Below, piece after piece: positions 9,661 through 18,968 of a stretch of 64,000 nucleotides of DNA (its first letter is position 1; every line of letters begins with the position of its first letter). The stretch spans positions 91,671 to 155,670 of the forward strand of contig NZ_CABVGX010000009.1 of the NCBI RefSeq assembly GCF_902497625.1, written 5' to 3'. Both the position numbers and the translations under genes were made by a program. The notes under the pieces were generated by a model. The model worked only from the letters and a program-made list of their open reading frames with translations, was not told the origin of the DNA and did not search any database. The stretch comes from Pseudomonas fluorescens (GTDB lineage: Bacteria; Pseudomonadota; Gammaproteobacteria; Pseudomonadales; Pseudomonadaceae).

Positions 9661-11616
9661 ATGCACACTTTTGGCAACCGCCGAGACATCGACGGACTGC
9701 GGGCTCTGGCCGTCATTCCGGTTGTCCTGTTCCACTTCGGCTTCAACACGTTCAGCGGCGGATTCGTCGGTGTTGACGTATTTTTCGTCATTTCCGGGTT
9801 TCTGATCACCAGCATTCTGTTCCGTGAAATCAGTGCTCAGCGTTTCAGCTTCGTCGATTTCTGGGCGCGCCGTGCACGACGGATTATTCCGGCCTTGAGC
9901 GTGGTACTGCTGGCGACCCTGGCGTTGGGCTGGTTGCTGCTAACCGCGAAAGATTTCTCCGAGCTGGGCAGAACGGTCCGTTATCAGTCGCTGTTTATCT
10001 CCAATATTCTGTTCATGCGCGAAGACGGCTATTTCCAGCCGGCATCGGACCTGAAACCGTTGCTGCATACCTGGTCGCTGGCGGTTGAAGAGCAGTACTA
10101 CATCTTCTTCCCGTTACTGATGGTGGTGCTGATGCGCTACCTCCGGCAGTGGCGCTGGATGCTGTTCGCCATACTGCTGGTGTCGTTCGGGCTGAATATC
10201 GCTTACATCGACAGCAGACCCGATTTTACCTTTTTCTCGTTACCGACCCGTGCCTGGGAATTGCTCTGTGGCGCAATGCTGGCGGTAACGCCTGCGCCGA
10301 AAAAAGCCATACGGCCTTGGGTTTATCAACTGGTCGGGTTGGCGGGGCTGGCGGCGGTGCTGCTGGCGGTCTTCACATTTGACAAGACCACGGTTTTCCC
10401 GGGGTGGGCGGCTCTGCTGCCGGTGCTGGGGACAACGGCGCTAATCTGGTCGGGCGCACAAGGCTCGACTTGGGTGGGCAGGGCATTGAGCTTGCGGCCG
10501 ATGGTGTGGGTCGGTCTGCTTTCCTATTCGCTGTACCTGTGGCATTGGCCGGTGTACGTGTACGCCAACGCCATCTCCATCGACGGTATTCAGGCCTTCG
10601 AGGCGGTGGGCTGGATGCTGTTGGCCTTGGGCCTGGCGTGGTTGAGCCTGCGTTTCGTCGAGCTGCCGTTCCGTGAAAAACGCCTGCTTGCCGGGCGCAA
10701 GCCTGTGTTGGTGGGCGGTCTGGTTGCCGTGGTCTCCCTGGCGGTGATCGGTTCGGTCGTGCGCTCGGCGGACGGCTTCCCTCAGCGACTGACCGGTAAA
10801 GCGCTGGAATATGCACAGGCTCGCGAGTGGCGGGCCGGGCAGATGAAATGCATGTTGGTGACCAAGGACAAGAAGCTCGACAAGGCTTGTCTGGTCGGCG
10901 GCAATCAAGAGGTTCCGGCGACGCAACTGTTCTGGGGCGACAGTCACGCCGCGGCGCTGCTGCCCGCGATCGAAAAAGGCGCCCGTCAGGAAGGTCGCCC
11001 GGTGTGGCTGTACAGCATGAGCGCCTGCCCGCCAATCCTGAGTGATGATCCGCGTCAGCGCTGCAAGGACTTCAACGAGCAGACCATGGAACGGGTTCGC
11101 AGCCTGCAGATCAAGGATGTGGTGCTCGCTTCCAACTGGAGCCTCTACGTTTACGGGCGCGAGGACGGCGACAAAAAGGTCCTGCTCAATCAGCATGACG
11201 ATACCGCCCAGGCCGAGGCGCGCATGGCGGCTGCGCTCAAGGCTCGCGTCGTGGCGATCAGGGAAACCGGTGCCCAGGTCTGGCTGTTCAAAGAAGTGCC
11301 ACTGCAGCGCAAAGGTGCCATCAGCCGCCTGACCAGTCTGGCAAGGGTTGGCCGTTCAGCTGAAGGGCTGGGCCGTCCGCTCGAAGAGCATCTGGCGCGT
11401 CAGCGGTTTCTCAGCAACCTCTTTGACTCGCTGAGCGCGGCGGATCCCGGCGTGCATGTGATCGACCCGACCCCGCTGATGTGTGCCGATCAGGTCTGCA
11501 GTATCGAGGTTAACGGCCATTCGCAGTACAAGGACGAGGATCATCTCTCGGACACCGGCAGCGCCCGATTGAGTCCGTTGTTTGCCCCGGTGCTGCTGGG
11601 GACAAATCACAATTGA
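9661..11616 (+). CDS. Acyltransferase-3 / SGNH-domain membrane protein (OafA-type O-acetyltransferase)
   Basis: This 651-residue inner-membrane protein has two parts. Residues 1 to about 370 are the acyltransferase-3 domain: RRDIDGLRALAVIPVVLFHF with the conserved histidine, GGFVGVDVFFVISGF, and about ten membrane segments. The periplasmic C-terminal part is an SGNH hydrolase-like domain with the GDSH box in LFWGDSHAAALLPA and a late Asp-x-x-His in DEDHLSD. Such proteins move acetyl groups across the membrane onto LPS O-antigen, exopolysaccharide or peptidoglycan; the acceptor here is unknown. The start was placed at MHTFGNRRDIDG because AAGGAG lies directly before it. It stands alone between rho and ubiD. 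Confidence 0.9.
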   Translation: MHTFGNRRDIDGLRALAVIPVVLFHFGFNTFSGGFVGVDVFFVISGFLITSILFREISAQRFSFVDFWARRARRIIPALSVVLLATLALGWLLLTAKDFSELGRTVRYQSLFISNILFMREDGYFQPASDLKPLLHTWSLAVEEQYYIFFPLLMVVLMRYLRQWRWMLFAILLVSFGLNIAYIDSRPDFTFFSLPTRAWELLCGAMLAVTPAPKKAIRPWVYQLVGLAGLAAVLLAVFTFDKTTVFPGWAALLPVLGTTALIWSGAQGSTWVGRALSLRPMVWVGLLSYSLYLWHWPVYVYANAISIDGIQAFEAVGWMLLALGLAWLSLRFVELPFREKRLLAGRKPVLVGGLVAVVSLAVIGSVVRSADGFPQRLTGKALEYAQAREWRAGQMKCMLVTKDKKLDKACLVGGNQEVPATQLFWGDSHAAALLPAIEKGARQEGRPVWLYSMSACPPILSDDPRQRCKDFNEQTMERVRSLQIKDVVLASNWSLYVYGREDGDKKVLLNQHDDTAQAEARMAAALKARVVAIRETGAQVWLFKEVPLQRKGAISRLTSLARVGRSAEGLGRPLEEHLARQRFLSNLFDSLSAADPGVHVIDPTPLMCADQVCSIEVNGHSQYKDEDHLSDTGSARLSPLFAPVLLGTNHN

Positions 11617-11696
11617 TCACTGCTGCGCTCTGACAGGCTGCTGTTTGGCCGTCAGAGCAGGTAGGATGTACGCCTATTTTCGGGGTGGCATCTTCA

Positions 11697-13163
11697 ATGA
11701 AATTCAAGGATCTTCGGGATTTCGTGCAGCAGCTTGAGCAGCGCGGAGAGTTGAAACGCATCCAGATTCCCGTCTCTCCCGTGCTGGAGATGACGGAAGT
11801 CTGTGATCGCACGCTGCGGGCCAAAGGCCCGGCGTTGTTGTTCGAAAACCCGGTCGGCTATGACATTCCAGTGCTCGGCAACCTGTTCGGTACACCGGAA
11901 AGGGTCGCCATGGGCATGGGCGCCGAAGCGGTCAGCGAACTGCGCGAAATCGGCAAGCTGCTGGCGTTCCTCAAGGAACCCGAGCCGCCGAAGGGCCTGA
12001 AGGATGCCTGGTCGAAGCTGCCGATCTTTCGCAAGATCATCGCCATGGCACCGAAAGTCGTCAAAGACGCGGTCTGCCAGGAAGTGGTCATCGAAGGCGA
12101 CGACGTTGATCTGGCGATGCTGCCGGTGCAGACCTGCTGGCCCGGCGACGTCGGTCCGCTGATCACCTGGGGGCTCACGGTCACCAAAGGCCCGAACAAG
12201 GATCGACAGAACCTGGGCATTTATCGCCAGCAAGTGATCGGCCGCAACAAGGTGATCATGCGTTGGTTGAGCCATCGTGGCGGCGCGCTGGATTTTCGTG
12301 AGTGGTGCGAAAAACACCCGGGCCAGCCATTTCCGGTCTCAGTCGCGCTTGGCGCAGACCCGGCCACCATCCTCGGCGCCGTCACCCCGGTTCCAGACAG
12401 CCTCTCTGAATACGCTTTCGCCGGTCTGCTGCGCGGCAATCGCACCGAACTGGTGAAGTGCCGCGGCAACGATCTGCAAGTGCCGGCCACTGCCGAGATC
12501 ATCCTTGAAGGTGTGATCCATCCGGGCGAGATGGCCGATGAAGGTCCTTACGGCGACCACACCGGCTATTACAACGAAGTCGACAGCTTCCCGGTGTTCA
12601 CGGTCGAGCGCATCACCCACCGGATCAAACCGATCTACCACAGCACCTACACCGGTCGTCCGCCGGATGAGCCGGCGATTCTCGGCGTGGCGCTGAACGA
12701 AGTGTTCGTGCCGATCCTGCAGAAGCAGTTCCCGGAGATCACTGACTTCTACCTGCCGCCCGAGGGCTGCTCGTACCGCATGGCCATCGTGACCATGAAG
12801 AAGTCGTATCCGGGTCATGCCAAGCGGGTAATGCTCGGTGTCTGGTCGTTTTTGCGACAATTCATGTACACCAAGTTCGTTATCGTCACGGATGACGATA
12901 TCAACGCACGGGACTGGAACGACGTGGTCTGGGCCATAACCACGCGCATGGACCCCAAGCGCGACACGGTGATGATCGACAACACGCCCATCGACTACCT
13001 CGACTTCGCTTCACCGGTCTCTGGGCTGGGTTCGAAAATGGGCCTGGATGCCACGCATAAATGGCCGGGTGAAACCACGCGCGAATGGGGTCGGGTCATC
13101 GTCAAGGATGAAGCCGTTACCCGACGGATCGATGACATCTGGAATCAGTTAGGAATAGATTGA
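11697..13163 (+). CDS. ubiD: 4-hydroxy-3-polyprenylbenzoate decarboxylase
   Basis: This 488-residue prenylated-FMN enzyme removes the carboxyl group of 4-hydroxy-3-polyprenylbenzoate in ubiquinone synthesis. The family stretches [34 protein letters not shown] and [14 protein letters not shown] are all present. The start [17 protein letters not shown] gives the usual Pseudomonas length; the frame is open four codons further. Its stop overlaps the ATG of the next gene as TGATG, so the downstream reductase is probably translated by coupling. The UbiX flavin prenyltransferase needed to make its cofactor is not in the window. Confidence 0.96.
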   Translation: MKFKDLRDFVQQLEQRGELKRIQIPVSPVLEMTEVCDRTLRAKGPALLFENPVGYDIPVLGNLFGTPERVAMGMGAEAVSELREIGKLLAFLKEPEPPKGLKDAWSKLPIFRKIIAMAPKVVKDAVCQEVVIEGDDVDLAMLPVQTCWPGDVGPLITWGLTVTKGPNKDRQNLGIYRQQVIGRNKVIMRWLSHRGGALDFREWCEKHPGQPFPVSVALGADPATILGAVTPVPDSLSEYAFAGLLRGNRTELVKCRGNDLQVPATAEIILEGVIHPGEMADEGPYGDHTGYYNEVDSFPVFTVERITHRIKPIYHSTYTGRPPDEPAILGVALNEVFVPILQKQFPEITDFYLPPEGCSYRMAIVTMKKSYPGHAKRVMLGVWSFLRQFMYTKFVIVTDDDINARDWNDVVWAITTRMDPKRDTVMIDNTPIDYLDFASPVSGLGSKMGLDATHKWPGETTREWGRVIVKDEAVTRRIDDIWNQLGID

Positions 13164-14131
13164 TGCGCGTAACTTTGCAGCCCTCCGGTGCAGTGCTTGA
13201 AATCGAACCGGGCGAGCGGATTCTCGATGGCGCTCGGCGTCTGGGCTACGACTGCCCGCAAAGCTGCCGCAACGGTAATTGCCACGTGTGCGCGGCGCTG
13301 CTGGTGGAAGGGCGGGTCGAACAGTCCGGCACTGTGCGCGATCATGGCGAGTTCTACACTTGCATAGCGGAGCCGCTGGAAGACTGCATCGTGCTGTGGG
13401 ATGGCGTGCTCGCGCTGGGAGAATTGCCGGTGCGCGGCATGTCGTGTCAGGTCATTGAGTGCAAAGACGTTGGCGGCGACACGTTCCGTGTGCATCTGCG
13501 AGCCCCGGCCGGCAAGCCGCCGCGTTATCACGCCGGTCAGTACCTGATGATCGAGCGTGAGAGTGGCGAAAAATCCGCTTTCTCACTGGCCTCCGCACCG
13601 CACGCGGGGCGCGACCTGGAAATCCATGTGCTGGCGCGCGAAAGCAGTGCGCTGAGCCTCATCGAGCAGCTCCAGCGCAACCCACTGGTGCGCATCGAGA
13701 TGCCGTTCGGCGATACGCATCTGGCAGAACTGCCGGATGGCCCTCTGGTGCTGATTGCAGCAGGAACCGGCATGGGGCAGGTCCACGGCCTGATTGAACA
13801 TTGCCGCGCTGCAGGCTTCAAGCACCCGGTGCATCTGTACTGGGGCGTGCGCCGACCTGAGGATTTTTACGAAATCGAACATTGGGACGAGTGGTTGAAG
13901 TTGCCCAACCTGTTCCTGCACAAAGTCGTCAGTGACCAGTGCGGCTGGCAAGGTCGCTGCGGGATGTTGCACCAGGCAGTGTGCGAAGACTTCCCTGACC
14001 TGAAAGCGCTGCATGTCTACGCCAGCGGTTCCCCGGCGATGGTCTATGGCACGCTGGACGCGCTGGTCGAAGCGGGGATGGACGCCCATCAGATGCGCGC
14101 AGATGTTTTCGCATACGCGCCTCGCTCTTGA
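13163..14131 (+). CDS. 2Fe-2S ferredoxin / FAD-NAD(P)H oxidoreductase
   Basis: This 322-residue protein fuses a plant-type ferredoxin to a ferredoxin-NADP-reductase module. The cluster cysteines are 35, 40, 43 and 67, in CPQSCRNGNCHVC and FYTC. The FAD-binding segment RYHAGQYLMIE...SAFSLASAP and the NAD(P)-binding LVLIAAGTGMGQV follow. Relatives are often labelled CDP-6-deoxy-delta-3,4-glucoseen reductase, but no deoxysugar genes are nearby, so that name is probably only homology. The TGATG overlap with ubiD suggests an electron-transfer role linked to ubiquinone synthesis or UbiD maturation (inference). The last codons lie in a 13-bp tandem repeat. Confidence 0.85.
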   Translation: MRVTLQPSGAVLEIEPGERILDGARRLGYDCPQSCRNGNCHVCAALLVEGRVEQSGTVRDHGEFYTCIAEPLEDCIVLWDGVLALGELPVRGMSCQVIECKDVGGDTFRVHLRAPAGKPPRYHAGQYLMIERESGEKSAFSLASAPHAGRDLEIHVLARESSALSLIEQLQRNPLVRIEMPFGDTHLAELPDGPLVLIAAGTGMGQVHGLIEHCRAAGFKHPVHLYWGVRRPEDFYEIEHWDEWLKLPNLFLHKVVSDQCGWQGRCGMLHQAVCEDFPDLKALHVYASGSPAMVYGTLDALVEAGMDAHQMRADVFAYAPRS

Positions 14132-14157
14132 GCCTCGCTCTTGAGCCTCGCTCTTGA
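14119..14157. repeat. 13-bp tandem repeat x3 spanning a stop codon
   Basis: Three exact copies of GCCTCGCTCTTGA (14119-14131, 14132-14144, 14145-14157). The first copy encodes the last residues and TGA of the reductase, so copies 2 and 3 lie outside the gene. A REP pair begins 10 bases later. Confidence 0.95.
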
Positions 14158-14167
14158 TCCCCGCTCC

Positions 14168-14270
14168 CTGTGGGAGCGAGCCTGCTCGCGATGGACTCAA
14201 GAGCGACGCAGTAATCCTGACTTCCCGCGTAATCGTTAACGATCATCGCGAGCAAGCTTGCTCCCACAGG
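14168..14270. repeat. REP pair, GTGGGAGCGAGCCTGCTCGCGA family
   Basis: Head-to-head arms CTGTGGGAGCGAGCCTGCTC and CGAGCAAGCTTGCTCCCACAG flank about 50 bases of spacer. The commonest REP type of the window; also at 18398, 25325, 39917, 51238 and 62838. Confidence 0.92.
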
Positions 14271-14463
14271 CATATAACTCTGCATATAGCCGATCGGTAT
14301 TTATAGAATATTATAAATACCGGTAGGTTATATCTCTCTCAGGCATCAATTAAATAACTGTGCCATGGCACTTAAATTGCCTGAACATATATGTGCCTTA
14401 TTGTTTCAGCGGTGCGTTCTATTAAGTAATTCATTATTCGCGGGGAGCAGAACGCTAATCGCC

Positions 14464-15132
14464 ATGAGCGCTATTGAATCATCTCTATTGAATCTCGCTT
14501 ACCCTCCGCAGCTCGATCTGGGGCCGCAGCTTACGCACGAGCAATTGCTCGGTTCCATGCAGTCGACCATGGCGCGTCATAAAGGCGGACCGGTCTGGCT
14601 GTTCGCTTACGGCTCGCTGATCTGGCGTCCTGAGTGCGCGGCGGTGGAGCGGATGCGCGGTCGGGTGCATGGCTACCATCGCGGTTTGTACCTGTGGTCC
14701 CATGAACATCGCGGCACGCCGGAAGTGCCGGGCCTGGTCTTTGGCCTGGATCGCGGCGGCTCCTGCAGCGGCTTCGCTTATCGCCTGCCTGAAGAACAAC
14801 TCGACGCATCGCTCTACGCACTCTGGCAGCGCGAAATGCCGTTTCCGTCCTATCGCCCACACTGGCTCAACTGCCGTCTCGAGGATGGCAGCCAGGTTCA
14901 GGCGTTGGGATTTGTATTGGAACGGCATCTGCCCAGCTATGCCGGCAACTTGCCGGATCACGTGCTGAGTCACGTTTTCGAAAACGCTTGCGGGCGTTAC
15001 GGCACTACTCGCGATTATGTCGAGCAGACCGCCAACGCCCTGCGTAGCCACGCCATGCCAGACCGGAATCTGGAGGCGCGACTCAAACGCTGTCAATCAC
15101 AGGTCGATCAGGCAACCGCTTCACGGCTCTGA
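14464..15132 (+). CDS. chaC: ChaC-type gamma-glutamylcyclotransferase
   Basis: This 222-residue cytoplasmic protein of the GGCT fold releases 5-oxoproline, probably from glutathione. The diagnostic substrate loop [14 protein letters not shown] lies near residue 42, and the CWRPH-region equivalents ([17 protein letters not shown]) follow. The start [15 protein letters not shown] was chosen by family length; only a distant GGGGAG precedes it, and an in-frame ATG at 14365 would add 33 unlikely residues. The 190 bases upstream after the REP are AT-rich. The 3' end overlaps glpT tail-to-tail by 25 bases, with no terminator seen between them. Confidence 0.9.
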   Translation: MSAIESSLLNLAYPPQLDLGPQLTHEQLLGSMQSTMARHKGGPVWLFAYGSLIWRPECAAVERMRGRVHGYHRGLYLWSHEHRGTPEVPGLVFGLDRGGSCSGFAYRLPEEQLDASLYALWQREMPFPSYRPHWLNCRLEDGSQVQALGFVLERHLPSYAGNLPDHVLSHVFENACGRYGTTRDYVEQTANALRSHAMPDRNLEARLKRCQSQVDQATASRL

Positions 15133-16457
15133 CTGGCAACTTGCTTGTGCCACAGGGTTGGCGCAAGAAACGCCATCGCGAGCAAGCACGCGCCGATCAG
15201 CAGCACGAAACCGCCGTCCCAGCCAAAGTGATCCACGGTGTAGCCCATGGCCGCACTGGCCGCGACCGATCCGCCCAGATAACCGAACAGGCCCGTGAAA
15301 CCCGCAGCAGTGCCGGCGGCTTTCTTCGGCGCCAGCTCCAGTGCCTGCAAACCGATCAGCATCACCGGGCCGTAGATCAGGAAGCCGATCGAGACCAGTG
15401 CGATCATGTCGATCGTCGGGTTGCCGGCCGGGTTAAGCCAGTAGACCAGCGTTGCCACGGTCACCAGCGCCATGAACACCATGCCGGTCAGGCCACGGTT
15501 GCCACGGAAGATCTTGTCCGACATCCAGCCGCACAGCAGCGTCCCCGGAATACCCGCCCACTCATAGAAAAAGTACGCCCACGAGGTTTTGTCGACGGTG
15601 AAGCCCTTGGCTTCCTTGAGGTAGGTAGGTGCCCAGTCCAGCACGCCGTAGCGCAGCAGATAGACGAAGACGTTGGCGAGGGCGATGTACCAGAGCATTT
15701 TGTTGCGCAGTACGTATTTGACGAAGATTTCCTTGGCGCTGAATTCTTCTTCGTGACTGGCGTCGTAGCCTTCCGGGTAATCGTTCTTGTACTTCTCGAT
15801 CGGCGGCAGGCCAACCGATTGTGGCGTGTCGCGCATGGTCACGAAGGCAAAAACCGCCACCACCATCGCCACGGCCGCTGGCACATAGAACGCCGCGTGC
15901 CAGTCGTTGAACAGGCCCATGCCGAGCAGGAACAACGGCCCGATCAAACCGCCACCAACGTTATGCGCCACGTTCCACAATGACACCACGCCGCCGCGTT
16001 CCTTCTGCGACCACCAGTGAACCATGGTCCGCCCGCTCGGCGGCCAGCCCATGCCCTGCGCCCAGCCGTTGATAAACAGCAGGATGAACATGATGGTCAC
16101 GCTGGACGTCGCCCAAGGCGCGAAGCCGAATATGAACATCACACCGGCGGAGACCAGCAAACCGAAGGGCAGGAAGAACCGCGGATTGGAACGGTCGGAA
16201 ACGATGCCCATCAGGAATTTGGACAAGCCGTAGGCAATCGCGATAGCCGACAGCGCCAGGCCCAGCTCGCCGCGGGTGTATCCCTCCTCAATCAAGTACG
16301 GCATGGCCAGCGAGAAGTTTTTGCGCAGCAGATAATAGCCGGCGTAACCGATGAATATCCCGGCGAAGATCTGCCAGCGCAGGCGTCGGTATGTGTTGTC
16401 TATTTTTTCTTCAGGCAGAGGAGCCTGATGTGCGGCAGGTCGAAAGAAAGCAAACAT
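15108..16457 (-). CDS. glpT: Glycerol-3-phosphate transporter
   Basis: This 449-residue inner-membrane antiporter of the major facilitator superfamily exchanges glycerol-3-phosphate for phosphate. It has twelve expected membrane segments and family signatures [20 protein letters not shown] near the start, [19 protein letters not shown] in the middle and [13 protein letters not shown]; the Arg in YLLRKN and the central Arg of GRT correspond to substrate-binding positions of GlpT/UhpT proteins. A GlpR-like operator lies about 110 bases upstream, consistent with induction by glycerol-3-phosphate. No other glp gene is in the window. Confidence 0.95.
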   Translation of the reverse strand: MFAFFRPAAHQAPLPEEKIDNTYRRLRWQIFAGIFIGYAGYYLLRKNFSLAMPYLIEEGYTRGELGLALSAIAIAYGLSKFLMGIVSDRSNPRFFLPFGLLVSAGVMFIFGFAPWATSSVTIMFILLFINGWAQGMGWPPSGRTMVHWWSQKERGGVVSLWNVAHNVGGGLIGPLFLLGMGLFNDWHAAFYVPAAVAMVVAVFAFVTMRDTPQSVGLPPIEKYKNDYPEGYDASHEEEFSAKEIFVKYVLRNKMLWYIALANVFVYLLRYGVLDWAPTYLKEAKGFTVDKTSWAYFFYEWAGIPGTLLCGWMSDKIFRGNRGLTGMVFMALVTVATLVYWLNPAGNPTIDMIALVSIGFLIYGPVMLIGLQALELAPKKAAGTAAGFTGLFGYLGGSVAASAAMGYTVDHFGWDGGFVLLIGACLLAMAFLAPTLWHKQVASQSREAVA

Positions 16458-16565
16458 TCAGAAGCTCCAGATTTCTTGTTATGGCTGCGGATGCGAATGT
16501 TACAGTTTCATTACCGAAAATAGCACTGGTTCGCGTCGACCAAACAGCGGAAATTTTGGAGATTG

Positions 16566-16585
16566 CATGTTCGTTTAAGAACATG
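16566..16585 (-). promoter_or_regulatory. GlpR-type operator upstream of glpT
   Basis: CATGTTCGTTTAAGAACATG has perfect 7-bp inverted arms around GTTTAA. It closely fits the E. coli GlpR consensus WATGTTCGWTAWCGAACATW (recalled, not searched). It lies 109 to 128 bases upstream of the glpT start, a sensible place for repression. Confidence 0.75.
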
Positions 16586-16647
16586 TCGCTCAGGTATAAG
16601 TGAAAGACGTTGTGGGGAAACCTCCCCTATGGCCGCTCATAACGATT

Positions 16648-16817
16648 TAGCAGCTGGCGCAGCCTGCGTCGGGTTGCGTCGGGTTGCGAAGCGACCCGCT
16701 TTCAGGCCAGCCTCGCAACCTGACGCAACCTGACGCAACCTGACGCAACCTGACGCAACCTGACGCAACCTGACGCAACCTGACGCAACCTGACGCAGGC
16801 TGCGCCTGCTGCTACAG
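16648..16817. repeat. REP element expanded by an internal 10-bp tandem array
   Basis: Outer arms TAGCAGCTGGCGCAGCCTGCG and CGCAGGCTGCGCCTGCTGCTA pair as a palindrome. Inside, a doubled GTCGGGTTGC stretch is followed by eight exact CGCAACCTGA units (16714-16793). The family also occurs, without the array, at 58451-58555. Confidence 0.92.
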
Positions 16818-16834
16818 GTGATGTATTGGACTGT

Positions 16835-17812
16835 CTATCTGACCTGCACAACAACCTTCCCGACAGCCTTGCGATGCCCGAGATCATTGATCGCCTGCGC
16901 CGCTTCACCCAGCGGATACACCTGTGACACCAGCGGTTTCAACTTTCCTTCGGCAAACCAGCCGAACAGTTGCTGGAAATTTGCCGCGTTGTCCTGTGGC
17001 TGGCGCTGGGCGAACGAACCCCAGAACACGCCGACTACCGCTGCGCCTTTGAGTAATGCGAGGTTCACCGGCAGTTCCGGGATGCGCCCGCTGGCGAAGC
17101 CGACCACCAGCAAGCGGCCGTTCCAGGCGATGGCGCGGATGGCCTGGTCAAAGAGGTCGCCGCCGACCGGGTCGTAAATCACGTCAGCACCCTGACCATC
17201 GGTCAGGCGTTTGATTTCGTCCTTGAGGCTGGTTTCGCTGTAGTTGATCAGTTCATCGGCGCCGGCTGTCTTGGCCACGGCGAGTTTTTCGCCGCTGCTG
17301 GCGGCGGCTATGACGCGAGCGCCCATGGCTTTGCCGATTTCTACCGCAGCCAGACCCACACCGCCGGATGCGCCGAGCACCAGCAGGGTCTCGCCCGGTT
17401 GCAGATTGCCGCGTTGCTTGAGCGCGTGCATCGAGGTGCCGTAAGTCATGCTGAAAGCGGCAGCCGTGTTGAAGTCCATCGAGGGCGGAATTGGCAGCAC
17501 GTTGTAACCGGGCACGGCGACCTGCTCGGCAAAGCTGCCCCAGCCGGTGAGGGCCATGACCCGGTCGCCGGCCTTCAGATGGCTGACTTTTTCACCCACG
17601 GCGCTGACCACGCCGGCCGCTTCTCCACCCGGGGAAAACGGGAAGGGCGGCTTGAACTGGTATTTGCCCTCAATGATCAGCGTGTCGGGGAAATTCACCC
17701 CGGCGGCGTGCACGTCCAGCAGGATTTCGTTCTTCTTCGCAACAGGACTGGCGACGTCTTCCAGCACCAGCGATTCGGCAGGGCCGAAGGCTTTGCACAG
17801 CACGGCTTTCAT
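16835..17812 (-). CDS. NADPH:quinone oxidoreductase, zinc-type MDR family
   Basis: This 325-residue cytoplasmic medium-chain reductase has the QOR-type N-domain (MKAVLCKAFGPAESLVLEDV) and the Rossmann motif LVLGASGGVGLAAVEIGKAMGA near residue 145. The zinc-binding cysteines of alcohol dehydrogenases are missing, which is normal for quinone oxidoreductases. Likely reaction is NADPH-dependent reduction of quinones or enones; the true substrate is unknown. The ATG follows AAAGGAATAGTCCTG. It is monocistronic and divergent from the FliL-like gene. Confidence 0.88.
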   Translation of the reverse strand: MKAVLCKAFGPAESLVLEDVASPVAKKNEILLDVHAAGVNFPDTLIIEGKYQFKPPFPFSPGGEAAGVVSAVGEKVSHLKAGDRVMALTGWGSFAEQVAVPGYNVLPIPPSMDFNTAAAFSMTYGTSMHALKQRGNLQPGETLLVLGASGGVGLAAVEIGKAMGARVIAAASSGEKLAVAKTAGADELINYSETSLKDEIKRLTDGQGADVIYDPVGGDLFDQAIRAIAWNGRLLVVGFASGRIPELPVNLALLKGAAVVGVFWGSFAQRQPQDNAANFQQLFGWFAEGKLKPLVSQVYPLGEAAQAINDLGHRKAVGKVVVQVR

Positions 17813-17962
17813 CAGGACTATTCCTTTGGGAGTGATGGCCGATAAGTGTAGGTGTGTGAGTCAACGGGTCAACGAGCATGCCTCGCCCTGATAGTCAGCC
17901 ATAAGCTTGTGCTGGCGTGTCGGGTGGTTATGCTAGGCCGAAAACCGGATAAGGAGCGAATT

Positions 17963-18370
17963 GTGAAAGCGTGGATCATGTTGTTGCTGGCCCTGTCTCT
18001 GCCTGTGGCAGCCGTGGCTGAGGAAGCCAAGGAAGGTGAGGCGCCGAAGGTGAATTACATCACCTTGAGCCCTCCGTTCGTAGGCAATTACGGATTGGAC
18101 GGCTCGCCGAAGCTCAAGGTCTACAAGGCTGATGTGGCGTTGCGGGTCACTGGGGAAGAATCGGCCAAGCTGGTCAAGGCCAATGAGCCGTTGATTCGCA
18201 ATCAGCTGGTGGCGTTGTTCGCACAGCAGACTACTGAGGCGATGAATAATGTTGAGGCCAAAGAAAAGCTGCGTCAGGAAGCATTGAAGCAGACTCAGCA
18301 GATCATGAATGACGAGACCGGCAAGCCTGTGGTTGAGGATTTGTTGTTCAACAACCTGATCATTCAGTAG
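17963..18370 (+). CDS. FliL-like secreted or membrane-anchored protein
   Basis: This 135-residue protein starts with GTG, chosen because AAGGAG precedes it at correct spacing; the longer frame adds 37 residues without signal character. Residues 1-22 (VKAWIMLLLALSLPVAAVA) form a signal sequence. The rest resembles the FliL C-terminal domain: NYITLSPPFVGNYG, LKVYKADVALRVTG, a charged helix (NVEAKEKLRQEALKQ) and the end PVVEDLLFNNLIIQ. FliL proteins stabilise the flagellar stator, but no flagellar genes are near, so the role here is uncertain. Confidence 0.82.
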   Translation: MKAWIMLLLALSLPVAAVAEEAKEGEAPKVNYITLSPPFVGNYGLDGSPKLKVYKADVALRVTGEESAKLVKANEPLIRNQLVALFAQQTTEAMNNVEAKEKLRQEALKQTQQIMNDETGKPVVEDLLFNNLIIQ

Positions 18371-18397
18371 AGGTCATTCGCCGTCCCGGCAGGCCTC

Positions 18398-18490
18398 ATC
18401 GCCTGCAGGCTCACTCCCACAGGGGATCTTCGGTGAATGCAATTTCTGCATCCAAACCCAGAACCCTGGGGGAGTGAGCCTGCTCGCGAC
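18398..18490. repeat. REP pair, GTGGGAGCGAGCC family
   Basis: Arms GCCTGCAGGCTCACTCCCAC and GGGAGTGAGCCTGCTCGCGA face each other between the convergent FliL-like and EVE genes. Confidence 0.85.
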
Positions 18491-18515
18491 AGCATTCTTT
18501 CGGTTTCTGCAGTGC

Positions 18516-18968
18516 TCAAGCCCGCAGCGCAATCACCGCCGCCCACTGCTCATCGGTTACCGGCATCACCGACAATCTCGAACCCTTCTGCACCAGCGGC
18601 ATCTCCACCAGCGCTGTCTGCTGCTTCAAGTAGTCCAGCTTCAGCACCTTGGGAAACGTCTTCACATGAGCGACATCAATTGCGCTCCAGGCGTTTTTGT
18701 CTGCGGTGGCTTTCGGGTCGTAATAATGACTCTCCGGCTCCAACGCCGTCGGGTCTGAATAAGCCGTCTTCGCAATTTTGCCGATACCTGCGATCCCCGG
18801 CTCCGGGCAACTGGAGTGATAGAAAAAAAACTCGTCACCCACCGCCATCGACCGCAGGAAATTGCGCGCCTGGTAGTTGCGGACGCCATCCCAGCGCGCT
18901 TTGCCAAGCTTCTCCAGATCGGCGATCGAGAACTCGTCCGGCTCTGATTTCATCAGCCAATAAGCCAT
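18516..18968 (-). CDS. EVE domain protein
   Basis: This 150-residue single-domain protein shows the EVE pattern: MAYWLMKSEPDEFSI, WDGVRNYQARNFLRSM, VGDEFFFYHS and the late PLVQKGSRLSVMPVTDEQW. EVE domains have a PUA-like fold and bind modified bases in DNA or RNA, so a role in sensing modified nucleic acid is likely by family. It lies convergent with the FliL-like gene. Confidence 0.92.
   Translation of the reverse strand: MAYWLMKSEPDEFSIADLEKLGKARWDGVRNYQARNFLRSMAVGDEFFFYHSSCPEPGIAGIGKIAKTAYSDPTALEPESHYYDPKATADKNAWSAIDVAHVKTFPKVLKLDYLKQQTALVEMPLVQKGSRLSVMPVTDEQWAAVIALRA

Noticed and set aside
16540..16560. Second GlpR site near GGTTCGCGTCGACC
   Set aside because: The half-sites are one base too close and the arms mismatch the consensus.
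16702..16908. Minus-strand frame with VASGCVRLRQ repeats
   Set aside because: It is the translation of the 10-bp tandem array within a REP and overlaps the quinone oxidoreductase gene end; no start site.
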